From Metabacillus niabensis (GTDB lineage Bacteria; Bacillota; Bacilli; Bacillales; Bacillaceae), in the NCBI RefSeq assembly GCF_020524345.1, contig NZ_JAIVLH010000007.1, positions 1-64,000 on the forward strand: a stretch of DNA of 64,000 bases. Reading direction: 5' to 3'. Below the pieces are notes generated by a model. The model was given only the letters and a program-made list of their open reading frames with translations, had not been told where the DNA came from and did no database searches. The position numbers and the translations under genes are program-made. Positions 7,832 to 14,854 of this stretch are shown here, piece after piece (the stretch's first letter is position 1; each line of letters starts with the position of its first letter).

Positions 7832-8668
7832 TTGCTAAGAGGTTTATATACAGCAACTGCCGGTATGCTAACACAGCAGCGCCGAACTGAAATGTTATCG
7901 AATAATATGGCAAATGCCAATACAGCAGGATATAAAGCAGATCAATCAACAATCCGCGCTTTTCCGGAAATGCTATTGCAACGAATGGAAAATAAAACAC
8001 TTCCAACTGGTAATGGAATGAATGTACCAGCAATGCAAACAATCGGCTCTCTAAATTCGGGAGTTTATTTACAGGAAATAAAAAGCAGAGATATTCAAGG
8101 TGAGCTAAAGGAAACAGGGTTGGTCACAGATGTTGCGTTAGTAGAAGAAAATGTTCCGTTAAATGCAGAAACCAATGTAAAAGGTTCGTTATTCTTCGCT
8201 GTTCAAAATCAAGCTGGTGAAGAACGTTATACTCGTAATGGACACTTTACACTTGATGAAAACGGTCTTTTACTTTCTGACGGTAATCCAGTACTTTCAA
8301 CAACAGGACAACCAATCTCCATTCAATCCGGAGAATTCAGCGTAACTGAAGCTGGTGACGTACTGGTAAACGGACAACCTGTCGCTCAAATCGACGTTCG
8401 CTTCGCAGCAGACGTACGTAATCTTGTCAAAGAAGGAAACGGCATTTACCGCACATCTGACGGACAAGTACTTCCAACAGCAATTGACAATGGTGACATT
8501 CAATACAATTTAAAACAAAAATATTTAGAAAACTCAACCGTTGATATCGGACGAACATATACAGATATGATGACAGCTTACCGTTCATTTGAAGCAAATC
8601 AAAAGGTGTTGCAAGCATATGATAAAAGTATGGAAAAGGCCGCAAATGAAATTGGCCGTCTATCATAA
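7832..8668 (+). CDS. flhO: Flagellar hook-basal body protein FlhO (FlgG-like rod protein)
   Basis: This 278-aa protein of the FlgE/F/G family forms part of the flagellar rod, exported by the flagellar type III system. The N-terminal rod motif GMLTQQRRTEMLSNNMANANT and a C-terminal D1-type helix (TDMMTAYRSFEANQKVL) are typical. I chose TTG 7832 (LLRGLYTATAGM) to match the family N terminus, with AAGGTGGGGG just upstream; GTG 7820 is in frame but lies within that site. flhP follows, as in B. subtilis. Confidence 0.93.
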   Translation: MLRGLYTATAGMLTQQRRTEMLSNNMANANTAGYKADQSTIRAFPEMLLQRMENKTLPTGNGMNVPAMQTIGSLNSGVYLQEIKSRDIQGELKETGLVTDVALVEENVPLNAETNVKGSLFFAVQNQAGEERYTRNGHFTLDENGLLLSDGNPVLSTTGQPISIQSGEFSVTEAGDVLVNGQPVAQIDVRFAADVRNLVKEGNGIYRTSDGQVLPTAIDNGDIQYNLKQKYLENSTVDIGRTYTDMMTAYRSFEANQKVLQAYDKSMEKAANEIGRLS

Positions 8669-8702
8669 GATTAGAAAACATAAACTCTTTTACTTAGTTT
8701 AG

Positions 8703-8800
8703 GTGTCTAGCTCCAGCGCCTAGCCCCTCGAGGCCATAAGTTAATTTATTCCAAACTTTCTTATGCATGTCGGGGCTGACCAAGGCGCTTGCGCTTTTCT
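8703..8800. repeat. Dispersed hairpin repeat between flhO and flhP
   Basis: This 98-bp element starts GTGTCTAGCTCCAGCGCC and ends GGCGCTTGCGCTTTTCT. Its arms are inverted (AGCGCC/GGCGCT, AGCCCC/GGGGCT, CATAAG/CTTATG), so the whole element can fold into one long hairpin. A shortened copy lies at 11897-11950. I recognise this type as a common intergenic repeat in Bacillus genomes. It separates two genes that belong together. Confidence 0.75.
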
Positions 8801-8821
8801 AATAACAGGGGGAAATAACAG

Positions 8822-9652
8822 ATGTTACGCTCAATGATTACAGCGACTAATACAATGGGCCAGCTCCAAAAGCAGCTTGATCAAATTGGCCACAACCTAG
8901 CAAATGTTGATACACAAAGCTATAAAAGAACGGAAACATCCTTTTCAGAATTAGTACGTCAGCAATTTAACAATCAAGGAAATGCGCTAGAAGAAAGAGA
9001 AGAAGAACGATTCGGCACTGAGCTTGGGATTAGACAGGGAACAGGTGCTAAACTGAATAAAAGCGTTGTGTTTACACAAGGCAGCATCAAACAAACAGGC
9101 AGATCACTTGATATTGCTTTTACCTCACCAGATCAGTTTTTACAAATTGATGTAAATGGGCAAATTAATTATACACGAGATGGTGCTCTCTATTTATCAC
9201 CAGCAACAGACGGCAGCAATCAACTTTTACTATCAACAGCATCGGGTAACCTTGTTTTGGATGAAAATCAAAATCCAATCAGGTTAAATGATTCTTTTAA
9301 AGAGCTTGTGATATCAAAAGATGGTACGATCACAGCAGTACCGAGAAATGAAAATGAGCAACCACAGGAATTTCAGTTGGGTGTTGTTCAAGTAGATCGT
9401 TCGCAAATGCTGAGTCAGTTAGGAAATAATCTGTACGGATTAAAAGATCTCGGTGACATGCAAATCGAAGACGTATTAACCTACTTAGATGGTGCTGGTG
9501 TCTCCTTACAGCAAGGTGCACTGGAAATGTCCAATGTTGATTTAACAAAGGAAATGACCGATTTAATGATCTCACAGCGCTCATACCAAATGAACGCAAA
9601 GTCCATCACACTTGGCGACCAAATGCTGGGATTAATTAACGGCGTAAGATAG
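8822..9652 (+). CDS. flhP: Flagellar hook-basal body protein FlhP (FlgG-like rod protein)
   Basis: This 276-aa FlgE/F/G-family rod protein is paired with FlhO. The N terminus (MLRSMITATNTMGQLQKQLD) and the DKIGHNLANVDT-like motif at about residues 20-30 mark the D0 rod helix. The C terminus has the family motif VDLTKEMTDLMISQRSYQMN. ATG 8822 follows GGGGGAAATAACAG. The dispersed repeat at 8703-8800 sits between it and flhO. Confidence 0.93.
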   Translation: MLRSMITATNTMGQLQKQLDQIGHNLANVDTQSYKRTETSFSELVRQQFNNQGNALEEREEERFGTELGIRQGTGAKLNKSVVFTQGSIKQTGRSLDIAFTSPDQFLQIDVNGQINYTRDGALYLSPATDGSNQLLLSTASGNLVLDENQNPIRLNDSFKELVISKDGTITAVPRNENEQPQEFQLGVVQVDRSQMLSQLGNNLYGLKDLGDMQIEDVLTYLDGAGVSLQQGALEMSNVDLTKEMTDLMISQRSYQMNAKSITLGDQMLGLINGVR

Positions 9653-9664
9653 GAGTTTAGTCTA

Positions 9665-9946
9665 TTGGTAGCAAAAGAAACGACAAAAGCGGTCAGTCGA
9701 GAAGAAATAAAAAAAGCTAAGAAAAAACAAGAAGAAAAAAGCAATAAACAAGAAGCCTCAAAAGTAAAGTTACGCATCCGACTTATCCCAATTTGGCTGC
9801 GAGTCATCCTCGTGATCCTATTTATGGCCATTAGCTTAATCGTTGGACTAATCGTCGGATACGGAGTAATCGGCAATGGAAATCCAGAGGATGCCCTTGA
9901 TAAATCGACATGGCAGCATATTATTGACTTAGTTGAAAAAGAGTAA
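9665..9946 (+). CDS. EpuA-like small membrane protein (often annotated RNA polymerase subunit beta)
   Basis: This 93-aa protein has a Lys/Glu-rich cytoplasmic N terminus (1-45), one transmembrane helix (about 48-70) and a short outer tail. It matches the EpuA-like family, which databases often label DNA-directed RNA polymerase subunit beta; nothing here suggests polymerase function. TTG 9665 is preferred because GGAG lies 9 nt upstream. It follows flhP by 12 nt and is probably cotranscribed. Confidence 0.8.
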   Translation: MVAKETTKAVSREEIKKAKKKQEEKSNKQEASKVKLRIRLIPIWLRVILVILFMAISLIVGLIVGYGVIGNGNPEDALDKSTWQHIIDLVEKE

Positions 9947-9966
9947 TATTCCATATATACTTTGCT

Positions 9967-9992
9967 AAAGGAAGGTGAAAACCTTCCTTTTG
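9967..9992 (+). terminator. Terminator after the flhP/EpuA-like genes
   Basis: A perfect AAAGGAAGGT/ACCTTCCTTT stem with a GAAA loop, followed by TGT. Confidence 0.8.
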
Positions 9993-10042
9993 TCGTACAT
10001 AGTAAAGAAGCGCGAAAATAAGTTTAAAGGAGATTCCTACAT

Positions 10043-10480
10043 ATGTTAGATAGTAACGAAATCAAAGACATTATCCCACACCGTTATCCATTTTTATTAG
10101 TAGATCGCATCTTAGAAGTAGAAGAAGGATTAAAAGCAATCGGCATTAAAAACGTTTCTGCCAACGAAGAATTTTTCAATGGGCACTTCCCGGACTACCC
10201 AGTTATGCCAGGGGTACTAATCGTTGAAGCATTAGCGCAAGTTGGCGCAGTTGCTATCTTGAAAAAAGAAGAAAACCGCGGAAGACTAGCATTCTTCGCA
10301 GGAATCGATAACTGCCGTTTCAAAAGACAAGTAAAACCAGGTGACCAACTACGCCTTGAGGTTGAAATCATCCGCCTAAGAGGCTCACTTGGAAAAGGAA
10401 AAGCCATCGCAACCGTTGACGGCGAAGTCGCATGTGAAACAGAAATCATGTTTGCACTAGGTGAAAAGAAAGAAGCATAA
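10043..10480 (+). CDS. fabZ: 3-hydroxyacyl-[ACP] dehydratase FabZ
   Basis: This 145-aa hot-dog-fold enzyme dehydrates (3R)-hydroxyacyl-ACP to trans-2-enoyl-ACP in fatty acid elongation. The catalytic pair is visible: His48 in NGHFPDYP and Glu62 in GVLIVEA, with the N-terminal [11 protein letters not shown] motif. Length is normal. AAAGGAG lies 10 nt before the ATG. The position after flhP matches ywpB of B. subtilis. Confidence 0.97.
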   Translation: MLDSNEIKDIIPHRYPFLLVDRILEVEEGLKAIGIKNVSANEEFFNGHFPDYPVMPGVLIVEALAQVGAVAILKKEENRGRLAFFAGIDNCRFKRQVKPGDQLRLEVEIIRLRGSLGKGKAIATVDGEVACETEIMFALGEKKEA

Positions 10481-10493
10481 GATCTTTAAGATT

Positions 10494-10525
10494 GTCCTTC
10501 ATGGGTTTCCATGAAGGGCTTTTTA
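10494..10525 (+). terminator. Terminator after fabZ
   Basis: A stem of CCTTCATGG with CCATGAAGG and a TTTTT tail. The stem sequence resembles the hairpin units repeated just downstream. Confidence 0.85.
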
Positions 10526-10569
10526 GGTTTTTAGAAGATGTGAGGACAAAATAAGCTGTGAAGAGGGGA

Positions 10570-10762
10570 GAAAAGTCTTTCATAGCACTAATGAAGGACA
10601 AAATCAAACAGCAAAAGAGAAGAAAAGTCCTTCATCTCCTTGATGAAAGACAAAACCAAACAGCAAAAGAGAAGAAAAGTCCTTCATCCCCTTGATGAAA
10701 GACAAAACCAAACAGCAAAGGAGAAAAAAGTCCTTCATCTCCTTGATGAAAGACAAAACCAC
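10570..10762. repeat. Tandem 52-bp hairpin repeat, about 3.7 copies
   Basis: Units begin at 10570, 10622, 10674 and about 10725 and differ by a few substitutions. Each holds an inverted repeat of GTCCTTCAT with ATGAAAGAC around a short loop, so each unit can form a hairpin like the fabZ terminator stem. Short ORFs across the array are by-products of the repeat. There is no spacer variation, so it is not a CRISPR array. Confidence 0.85.
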
Positions 10763-10972
10763 CCCACAAACCCTTAAAAAATGTCCTCCGTCCACAACCT
10801 ACCTAGGCCATTCGCCCCTTTTTCCCTCAAAAAGGTTTCAGGTTAAGAAAACCTGTCTAAATAATGCATATCAACAGAAAAAATCGAAAAAATAAGAATG
10901 AAAACAAAGGTGTCGGGAAAAATAATCAAAGACCGGGTTAAAAATTAGGTCAAGATGAAAGGGGCATTTATC

Positions 10973-11284
10973 ATGAAAAAAAATTGGCTATTAACTTTAT
11001 CAGGTTCTCTTCTTGCAGCAATGCTTGTGACAGGTTGTGCGGCTGATGACGAAGATCCAGCACCACCAGAGGATACAACTGAAAACGATACAGTAGAAGA
11101 GAATGTGGAAGAAGGCCTTAATGAAGGCGGAGATGCAGTAGAAGAAGGCGTGAACGAGGGCGAGAACATGCTTGAGGAAGGCGCTGAAGAAGGCGAAAAC
11201 ATGCTGGAAGAGGGCGCTGAAGAAACGGATCAAATGATGGAAGAAGGAAATGTTGACGATAACAACAAGGACAAAAACGAGTAA
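10973..11284 (+). CDS. Acidic repeat lipoprotein
   Basis: This 103-aa protein has a lipoprotein signal peptide with lipobox VTGC (Cys22). The rest is highly acidic and made of imperfect short repeats such as GENMLEEGAEE (about residues 60-90), ending in an Asn/Asp/Lys-rich tail. I do not recognise a family. I chose ATG 10973 because GAAAGGGG lies 7 nt upstream; an in-frame ATG at 10955 lies before that site. It is a single-gene unit with its own terminator. Confidence 0.8.
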   Translation: MKKNWLLTLSGSLLAAMLVTGCAADDEDPAPPEDTTENDTVEENVEEGLNEGGDAVEEGVNEGENMLEEGAEEGENMLEEGAEETDQMMEEGNVDDNNKDKNE

Positions 11285-11307
11285 TCGTTAATCATGTCTT
11301 TCTGCAG

Positions 11308-11349
11308 AAAGGCTACCCCAACAAGCTTCTTACTCGGGTTAGCCTTTTT
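11308..11349 (+). terminator. Terminator after the acidic lipoprotein gene
   Basis: An AAAGGCTA-CCC/GGG-TTAGCCTTT stem with a T-rich tail. Confidence 0.8.
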
Positions 11350-11365
11350 GTTTGTCCTCTTTTTA

Positions 11366-11402
11366 CGCATGAAAAAAGGTCCCACAAAAAATGCAGACCC
11401 TT
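11366..11402 (-). terminator. Candidate terminator after ywpF
   Basis: On the minus strand AGGGTC and GGACCT can pair before TTTTTT, right at the ywpF stop codon. The stem is short. Confidence 0.5.
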
Positions 11403-11835
11403 ACAACTTTGTTGAATATCCCCGTTGTTGAACGGTTTCCTTAAAAGCATCCATTAAAGCATTACCGGACAATCCCTGATCTATTAATGACTCCAAGAGT
11501 TCTTCAGGTCGATACTGAGGTCTTGATGTTAATAATCGGCCGTCAAAAAGAACGGAGACAGATTCATCGAGCACCGTAATCGTGTTAACGCTTGCTGAGA
11601 TCTTCGCGGGTGCATTGCTTACTTTTGAGATCGTCACAAACATTTTAAATGTACGATCAGCTTCTTTTTGTTCCTCAAAAAAAGATAAGTATTCCTTTGA
11701 AATCAGCGCCTCAATTAACCATGAATTTTCGCCATCTTCTTTGTTAATGACAAGACCGTCAAGTAAAGGAATGTTTTTTGCTTCAGCTGTTTGTTCATCA
11801 ATTTTTAATCCGACAAGCTTGAACGTTTTCATCAT
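11401..11835 (-). CDS. ywpF: YwpF-like family protein
   Basis: This 144-aa protein matches the YwpF-like family of Bacillus proteins of unknown function; it is predicted soluble, alpha/beta, without a signal peptide. I chose ATG 11835 (MMKTFKLVGLKI) because GGGG lies 7 nt upstream; ATG 11841 is too close to that site. The location between fabZ and ssbB agrees with B. subtilis ywpF, though extra genes are inserted here. Confidence 0.82.
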   Translation of the reverse strand: MMKTFKLVGLKIDEQTAEAKNIPLLDGLVINKEDGENSWLIEALISKEYLSFFEEQKEADRTFKMFVTISKVSNAPAKISASVNTITVLDESVSVLFDGRLLTSRPQYRPEELLESLIDQGLSGNALMDAFKETVQQRGYSTKL

Positions 11836-11896
11836 AATCATCCCCGCTACCTTATTTTATATAATCAGAAATCATAAGATTATGTACTTAGTGTTA

Positions 11897-11950
11897 GTGT
11901 CTAGCTCCAACGCCTAGCCCCTAGGGTAATCAAGGTGCTTGCGCTTTTCT
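11897..11950. repeat. Short copy of the GTGTCTAGCT...GCGCTTTTCT dispersed repeat
   Basis: It has the same ends as the 8703-8800 element, but the central hairpin stem is deleted, leaving 54 bp. It lies upstream of ywpF. Confidence 0.7.
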
Positions 11951-11996
11951 CTAGTATACCACAAGACCACTAAGAATCCGGAATAGGGGGATGGGA

Positions 11997-12407
11997 TTAT
12001 TCGGAAATCCTTGATGAATTCTCAACTACACGAATAATTGTATCTTCAATAAGCTTACGATGCTTTGTTTTTACGTGTAAAAGCTGTTGTAAGCTTTGGG
12101 GCATTTTTGGATTTTTAATTAAATAGTCAACGACTTGAGAGACAGAGCCATCAGCTTGATACTTCCCGTAAACTTCATATAAATAATCATTTGTTTGTTC
12201 ATCTCGTCCAATCAAATGATCAATGCTTACATGAAAGGCATCGCTTAATGCTAATAAATAGGACAAATCCGGTTCCTGCTCACCTGTTTCAAGTCTTGTG
12301 ATGACAGGTCTGGAAACATTAATTTTTTCCGCTAATTGCTCCTGTGACCATCCGTTTTGCTCTCGATAAAATTTAAGATTCATTTGGAATTTTTCTAACT
12401 CTCTCAT
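11997..12407 (-). CDS. XRE-family helix-turn-helix transcriptional regulator
   Basis: This 136-aa protein has an N-terminal Cro/CI-type HTH: QEQLAEKINVSRPVITRLETGEQEPD spans about residues 21-46. A C-terminal helical region of unknown role follows. ATG 12407 is the first methionine that gives the family N terminus; an in-frame TTG at 12431 is also possible because the ribosome binding site is not clear. The target is unknown; it is divergent from the gene at 12702. Confidence 0.85.
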   Translation of the reverse strand: MRELEKFQMNLKFYREQNGWSQEQLAEKINVSRPVITRLETGEQEPDLSYLLALSDAFHVSIDHLIGRDEQTNDYLYEVYGKYQADGSVSQVVDYLIKNPKMPQSLQQLLHVKTKHRKLIEDTIIRVVENSSRISE

Positions 12408-12701
12408 TGAACCAACAATTCCCTTCTCCAAGCTTACTGTTATCGTAAAGGAGAAAAGAAAGAGGGAATGTTCGAATCTAAGACAATGTAGTAAATGTTC
12501 ATATTACGGACATATATAGATATTTAGACCTATTTTGAGGGAAGTCAAAAAATATGAAGAAAGATGGAGACAAGCCACACTTTTTCCGTGAATATCGTCA
12601 TTTTTCGCAATATATCAATACAAATTGAATGTTGCAATCAGTTAATATGGAATATACTTACAGTGGGACCTACAGATAAAAAAGAGAAATGAGGGTAAAA
12701 G

Positions 12702-13118
12702 ATGAAAAAATATAGGCTGAAGTCAATCTATCTAAAACAAAATGCCAACAAACCACTACAAGTAAAGGAAAGTGATACACAGGACCTAGTCATTCTCCGA
12801 GTAGGGGATCGTGAAGTAGGAACAAATAACTATCATCATTTCCGGGTACCTGTTCATGCGACAGTCGATATTCGGTATGAAGCCACTGACCAAAAAAGCA
12901 TCCTTAGATTAATCTTTCAGCAAGATCAACGTAATCTGTCTATTCAGTATTTTACACGGGATAAAGATGAACAGCACTACATAGACACACCTCTTAATGA
13001 TGAACTCATTCAATCAATAGCCTTTCAACGCATTCTTCAGAGTATAAACTTCTCAGGAAAAAATCATTTTTCATACCTTGTTAACCCTATTCAACGATTG
13101 AAGGATCAACCTTTTTAA
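12702..13118 (+). CDS. Conserved hypothetical protein (YwpG-like by position)
   Basis: This 138-aa soluble protein has no signal peptide or recognised domain. The sequence looks beta-rich (VILRVGDREVG, HHFRVPVHATVDIRY). Its place between ywpF and the ssbB side of the backbone is that of ywpG in B. subtilis, but I cannot confirm homology by eye. A ribosome binding site GAGG lies before ATG 12702. It ends at its own terminator just upstream of the SFT cluster. Confidence 0.7.
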   Translation: MKKYRLKSIYLKQNANKPLQVKESDTQDLVILRVGDREVGTNNYHHFRVPVHATVDIRYEATDQKSILRLIFQQDQRNLSIQYFTRDKDEQHYIDTPLNDELIQSIAFQRILQSINFSGKNHFSYLVNPIQRLKDQPF

Positions 13119-13154
13119 ACATACCAAAATATTAACTTAATAACCTAAAGTGAA

Positions 13155-13185
13155 AAGAGAAGTGTTGTGTGCACTTCTCTTTTTC
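13155..13185 (+). terminator. Terminator before the SFT cluster
   Basis: A stem of AGAGAAGTG with CACTTCTCT and a T-rich tail follows the gene at 12702. Confidence 0.85.
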
Positions 13186-13283
13186 AGTCTTTACTAGACG
13201 TTATAACCCATTTGCATCAACATATTAACCCTATTATTGTAAGGCAAGCTCATACAAAGCATAAATAAAAAATAAAAAAACAC

Positions 13284-13312
13284 TTGAAATTCAGAATGCG
13301 TTTTCATATGAT
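13284..13312 (+). promoter_or_regulatory. Promoter of sftT with a cre-like site in the spacer
   Basis: TTGAAA (13284-13289) and TATGAT (13307-13312) are 17 bp apart, an excellent sigma-A promoter. The spacer holds AGAATGCGTTTTCA (13293-13306), a 12 of 14 match to the CcpA cre consensus, ending at the -10. CcpA binding there would block polymerase. The sftI promoter has the same arrangement. Confidence 0.75.
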
Positions 13313-13318
13313 AATAAC

Positions 13319-13349
13319 AAAGGTAACTACTTTTAATAAAAGGTCACTA
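13319..13349 (+). promoter_or_regulatory. Conserved operator block downstream of the sftT promoter
   Basis: AAAGGTAACTA (13319-13329) and AAAGGTCACTA (13339-13349) repeat at 20 bp. The same block lies downstream of the sftI promoter at 19775-19806. It is the likely operator for the GntR regulators encoded in the cluster. The block can be read as direct repeats or as a loose inverted repeat; I cannot decide which is bound. Confidence 0.6.
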
Positions 13350-13382
13350 TGAATATAACTACTTATTACGGAGGGAAATAAA

Positions 13383-14063
13383 ATGAAATATTTTTTAGAC
13401 AGTGCCAAAATTGAGGAAATTAAATATGCATATGAAAATTGGGGTATTGATGGCGTTACAACAAACCCGCGTCATATTATGACGAGCGGAAAGTCATTCT
13501 TAACTGTTTTAGATGAAGTAGGAAGTGAATTTAAAGGGGTAGAAAATTTTCCAATTTCAGCTGAGATCAATCCGCATTTGGATGATGCAAAAGAAATGGT
13601 TCAGGAAGGCAAAAAAATTGCTGCTCTTTCATCAAACTTTATTATTAAAATACCTTGTACAGAGCCAGGGCTAATCGCTGCTAGAGAACTAGAAAAAGAG
13701 GGAGTTCGTACGAATATTACGCTTGTATTTTCTCCTTCTCAGGCTTTACAGCCAGCAAGAATTGGAGCAAAATTTGTTTCGCCATTTGTAGGTTGGAAGG
13801 AAAATAGCGGGGAAGATACAAATCAATATATTAAAGATATTGTTGATATCTATAAAGGATATAACTATGAAACAGAAATCATTGTTGCGGCACTACGCAA
13901 CGGAAAACAAATTGTAGATGCGGCGAAAGCGGGAGCACACATTGTAACATGTGGATTTGATGTATACAAAAACAGCTTTTATCATGCATTTACGGATTAC
14001 GGTTTGGATGTATTCCGTAAGGCTTGGGACAACACTGTACAAGAAGAAATTGTTTTAAAATAA
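13383..14063 (+). CDS. sftT: 6-deoxy-6-sulfofructose transaldolase (SF transaldolase)
   Basis: This 226-aa small (TalC/MipB-type) transaldolase is the key enzyme of sulfo-TAL/SFT sulfoglycolysis. It splits 6-deoxy-6-sulfofructose, moves the three-carbon unit to glyceraldehyde 3-phosphate (giving fructose 6-phosphate) and releases sulfolactaldehyde. The Schiff-base lysine is Lys89 in NFIIKIPC. In the TTNP motif Arg30 follows Pro where housekeeping enzymes usually have Ser, a plausible sulfonate-related change. GGAGGG precedes the ATG. The neighbouring sulfoquinovosidase and SQ-isomerase-like genes support the assignment over an ordinary transaldolase. Confidence 0.9.
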   Translation: MKYFLDSAKIEEIKYAYENWGIDGVTTNPRHIMTSGKSFLTVLDEVGSEFKGVENFPISAEINPHLDDAKEMVQEGKKIAALSSNFIIKIPCTEPGLIAARELEKEGVRTNITLVFSPSQALQPARIGAKFVSPFVGWKENSGEDTNQYIKDIVDIYKGYNYETEIIVAALRNGKQIVDAAKAGAHIVTCGFDVYKNSFYHAFTDYGLDVFRKAWDNTVQEEIVLK

Positions 14064-14064
14064 A

Positions 14065-14117
14065 AAGGCTATTAAGATCCCTCAAAGATACCTATCTTTA
14101 TTCTTTGAGGGGCCTTA
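14065..14117 (+). promoter_or_regulatory. Intercistronic hairpin between sftT and the DUF4867 gene
   Basis: CCCTCAAAGA pairs with TCTTTGAGGG, and AAGGC/GCCTT closes the base. No T-run follows, so it is probably an mRNA processing or stability element or a leaky terminator. Confidence 0.6.
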
Positions 14118-14147
14118 AACCCACAAGTTGCATGGAGGTAAATTCCA

Positions 14148-14819
14148 TTGAATAAATTTGAAAACCTAAAAAAACGAAATCAGCATATCCCTTTTTATCA
14201 TGTGAATGACCCTGCTTTTACTTCATATGGAAAAATAATAGACAATTACAAGTTTGAAGAATTAAATCCTTACATGGAAATGACAGGAATTCCTAAAGAA
14301 GGAAATGTTTATGTCCCATCTGTTGCAGAAATGGAAGAGACAGCAGTTAAAGAACAAATTCAGAGTCAATTTTATGGTCAACTACCGATACAAATCGGTT
14401 ATTGTAATGGTGTTAATTCAACTCTAAATGGTCTAGAATATCATAAGGGCAGTGAGATTAATTACGCTTTGACAGATATTGTCCTTTTACTAGGACAATT
14501 ACAATCTGTGAAAAATAATCAGTATGATTCAAGTGAAATTGAAGCCTTTTTTATTCCAAAAGGAACAGCAGTAGAGCTCTACGGGACAACGCTTCACTTT
14601 GCACCATGTAAAATAAGTGATAAAGGATTTAAAGTTGTTGTGATTTTACCTGATGGAACGAATCAGCCGTTGAATAAGGAGACTCACAAAAGGACAGAGG
14701 AAGATTCGTTATTATTTATGAAGAATAAATGGTTGTTGGCACACCCGGATCGAGAAGTACTGATTAATCGTGGTGCATATCCAGGAATAAAGGGAGAAAA
14801 CATACAAATTTATTACTAA
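14148..14819 (+). CDS. DUF4867-family protein of sulfoglycolysis (SftF-like)
   Basis: This 223-aa soluble protein matches the DUF4867 family, found in transaldolase-type sulfoquinovose clusters of Firmicutes, where I recall it being called SftF. The middle part (about residues 95-170) looks like a cupin-type beta barrel with YHKGSEIN and FIPKGTAVELYGTTLHFAP. The exact reaction is not known to me; handling or isomerising a sulfosugar is possible. TTG 14148 is preferred because GGAGG lies 9 nt upstream. Confidence 0.82.
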   Translation: MNKFENLKKRNQHIPFYHVNDPAFTSYGKIIDNYKFEELNPYMEMTGIPKEGNVYVPSVAEMEETAVKEQIQSQFYGQLPIQIGYCNGVNSTLNGLEYHKGSEINYALTDIVLLLGQLQSVKNNQYDSSEIEAFFIPKGTAVELYGTTLHFAPCKISDKGFKVVVILPDGTNQPLNKETHKRTEEDSLLFMKNKWLLAHPDREVLINRGAYPGIKGENIQIYY

Positions 14820-14854
14820 GACAGATTATGATAAAAAAATAAGGGAGTATATAA

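Noticed and set aside
9665-9946. RNA polymerase beta subunit
   Set aside because: Some databases use this name for the family, but the product is a 93-aa one-helix membrane protein with no polymerase motif.
10570-10762. CRISPR array
   Set aside because: The units repeat over their full 52 bp with no variable spacers, and no cas gene is near.
10604-10895. Two repeat-derived frames (minus 63 codons, plus 67 codons)
   Set aside because: They exist only because the 52-bp array keeps frames open; there is no start signal.
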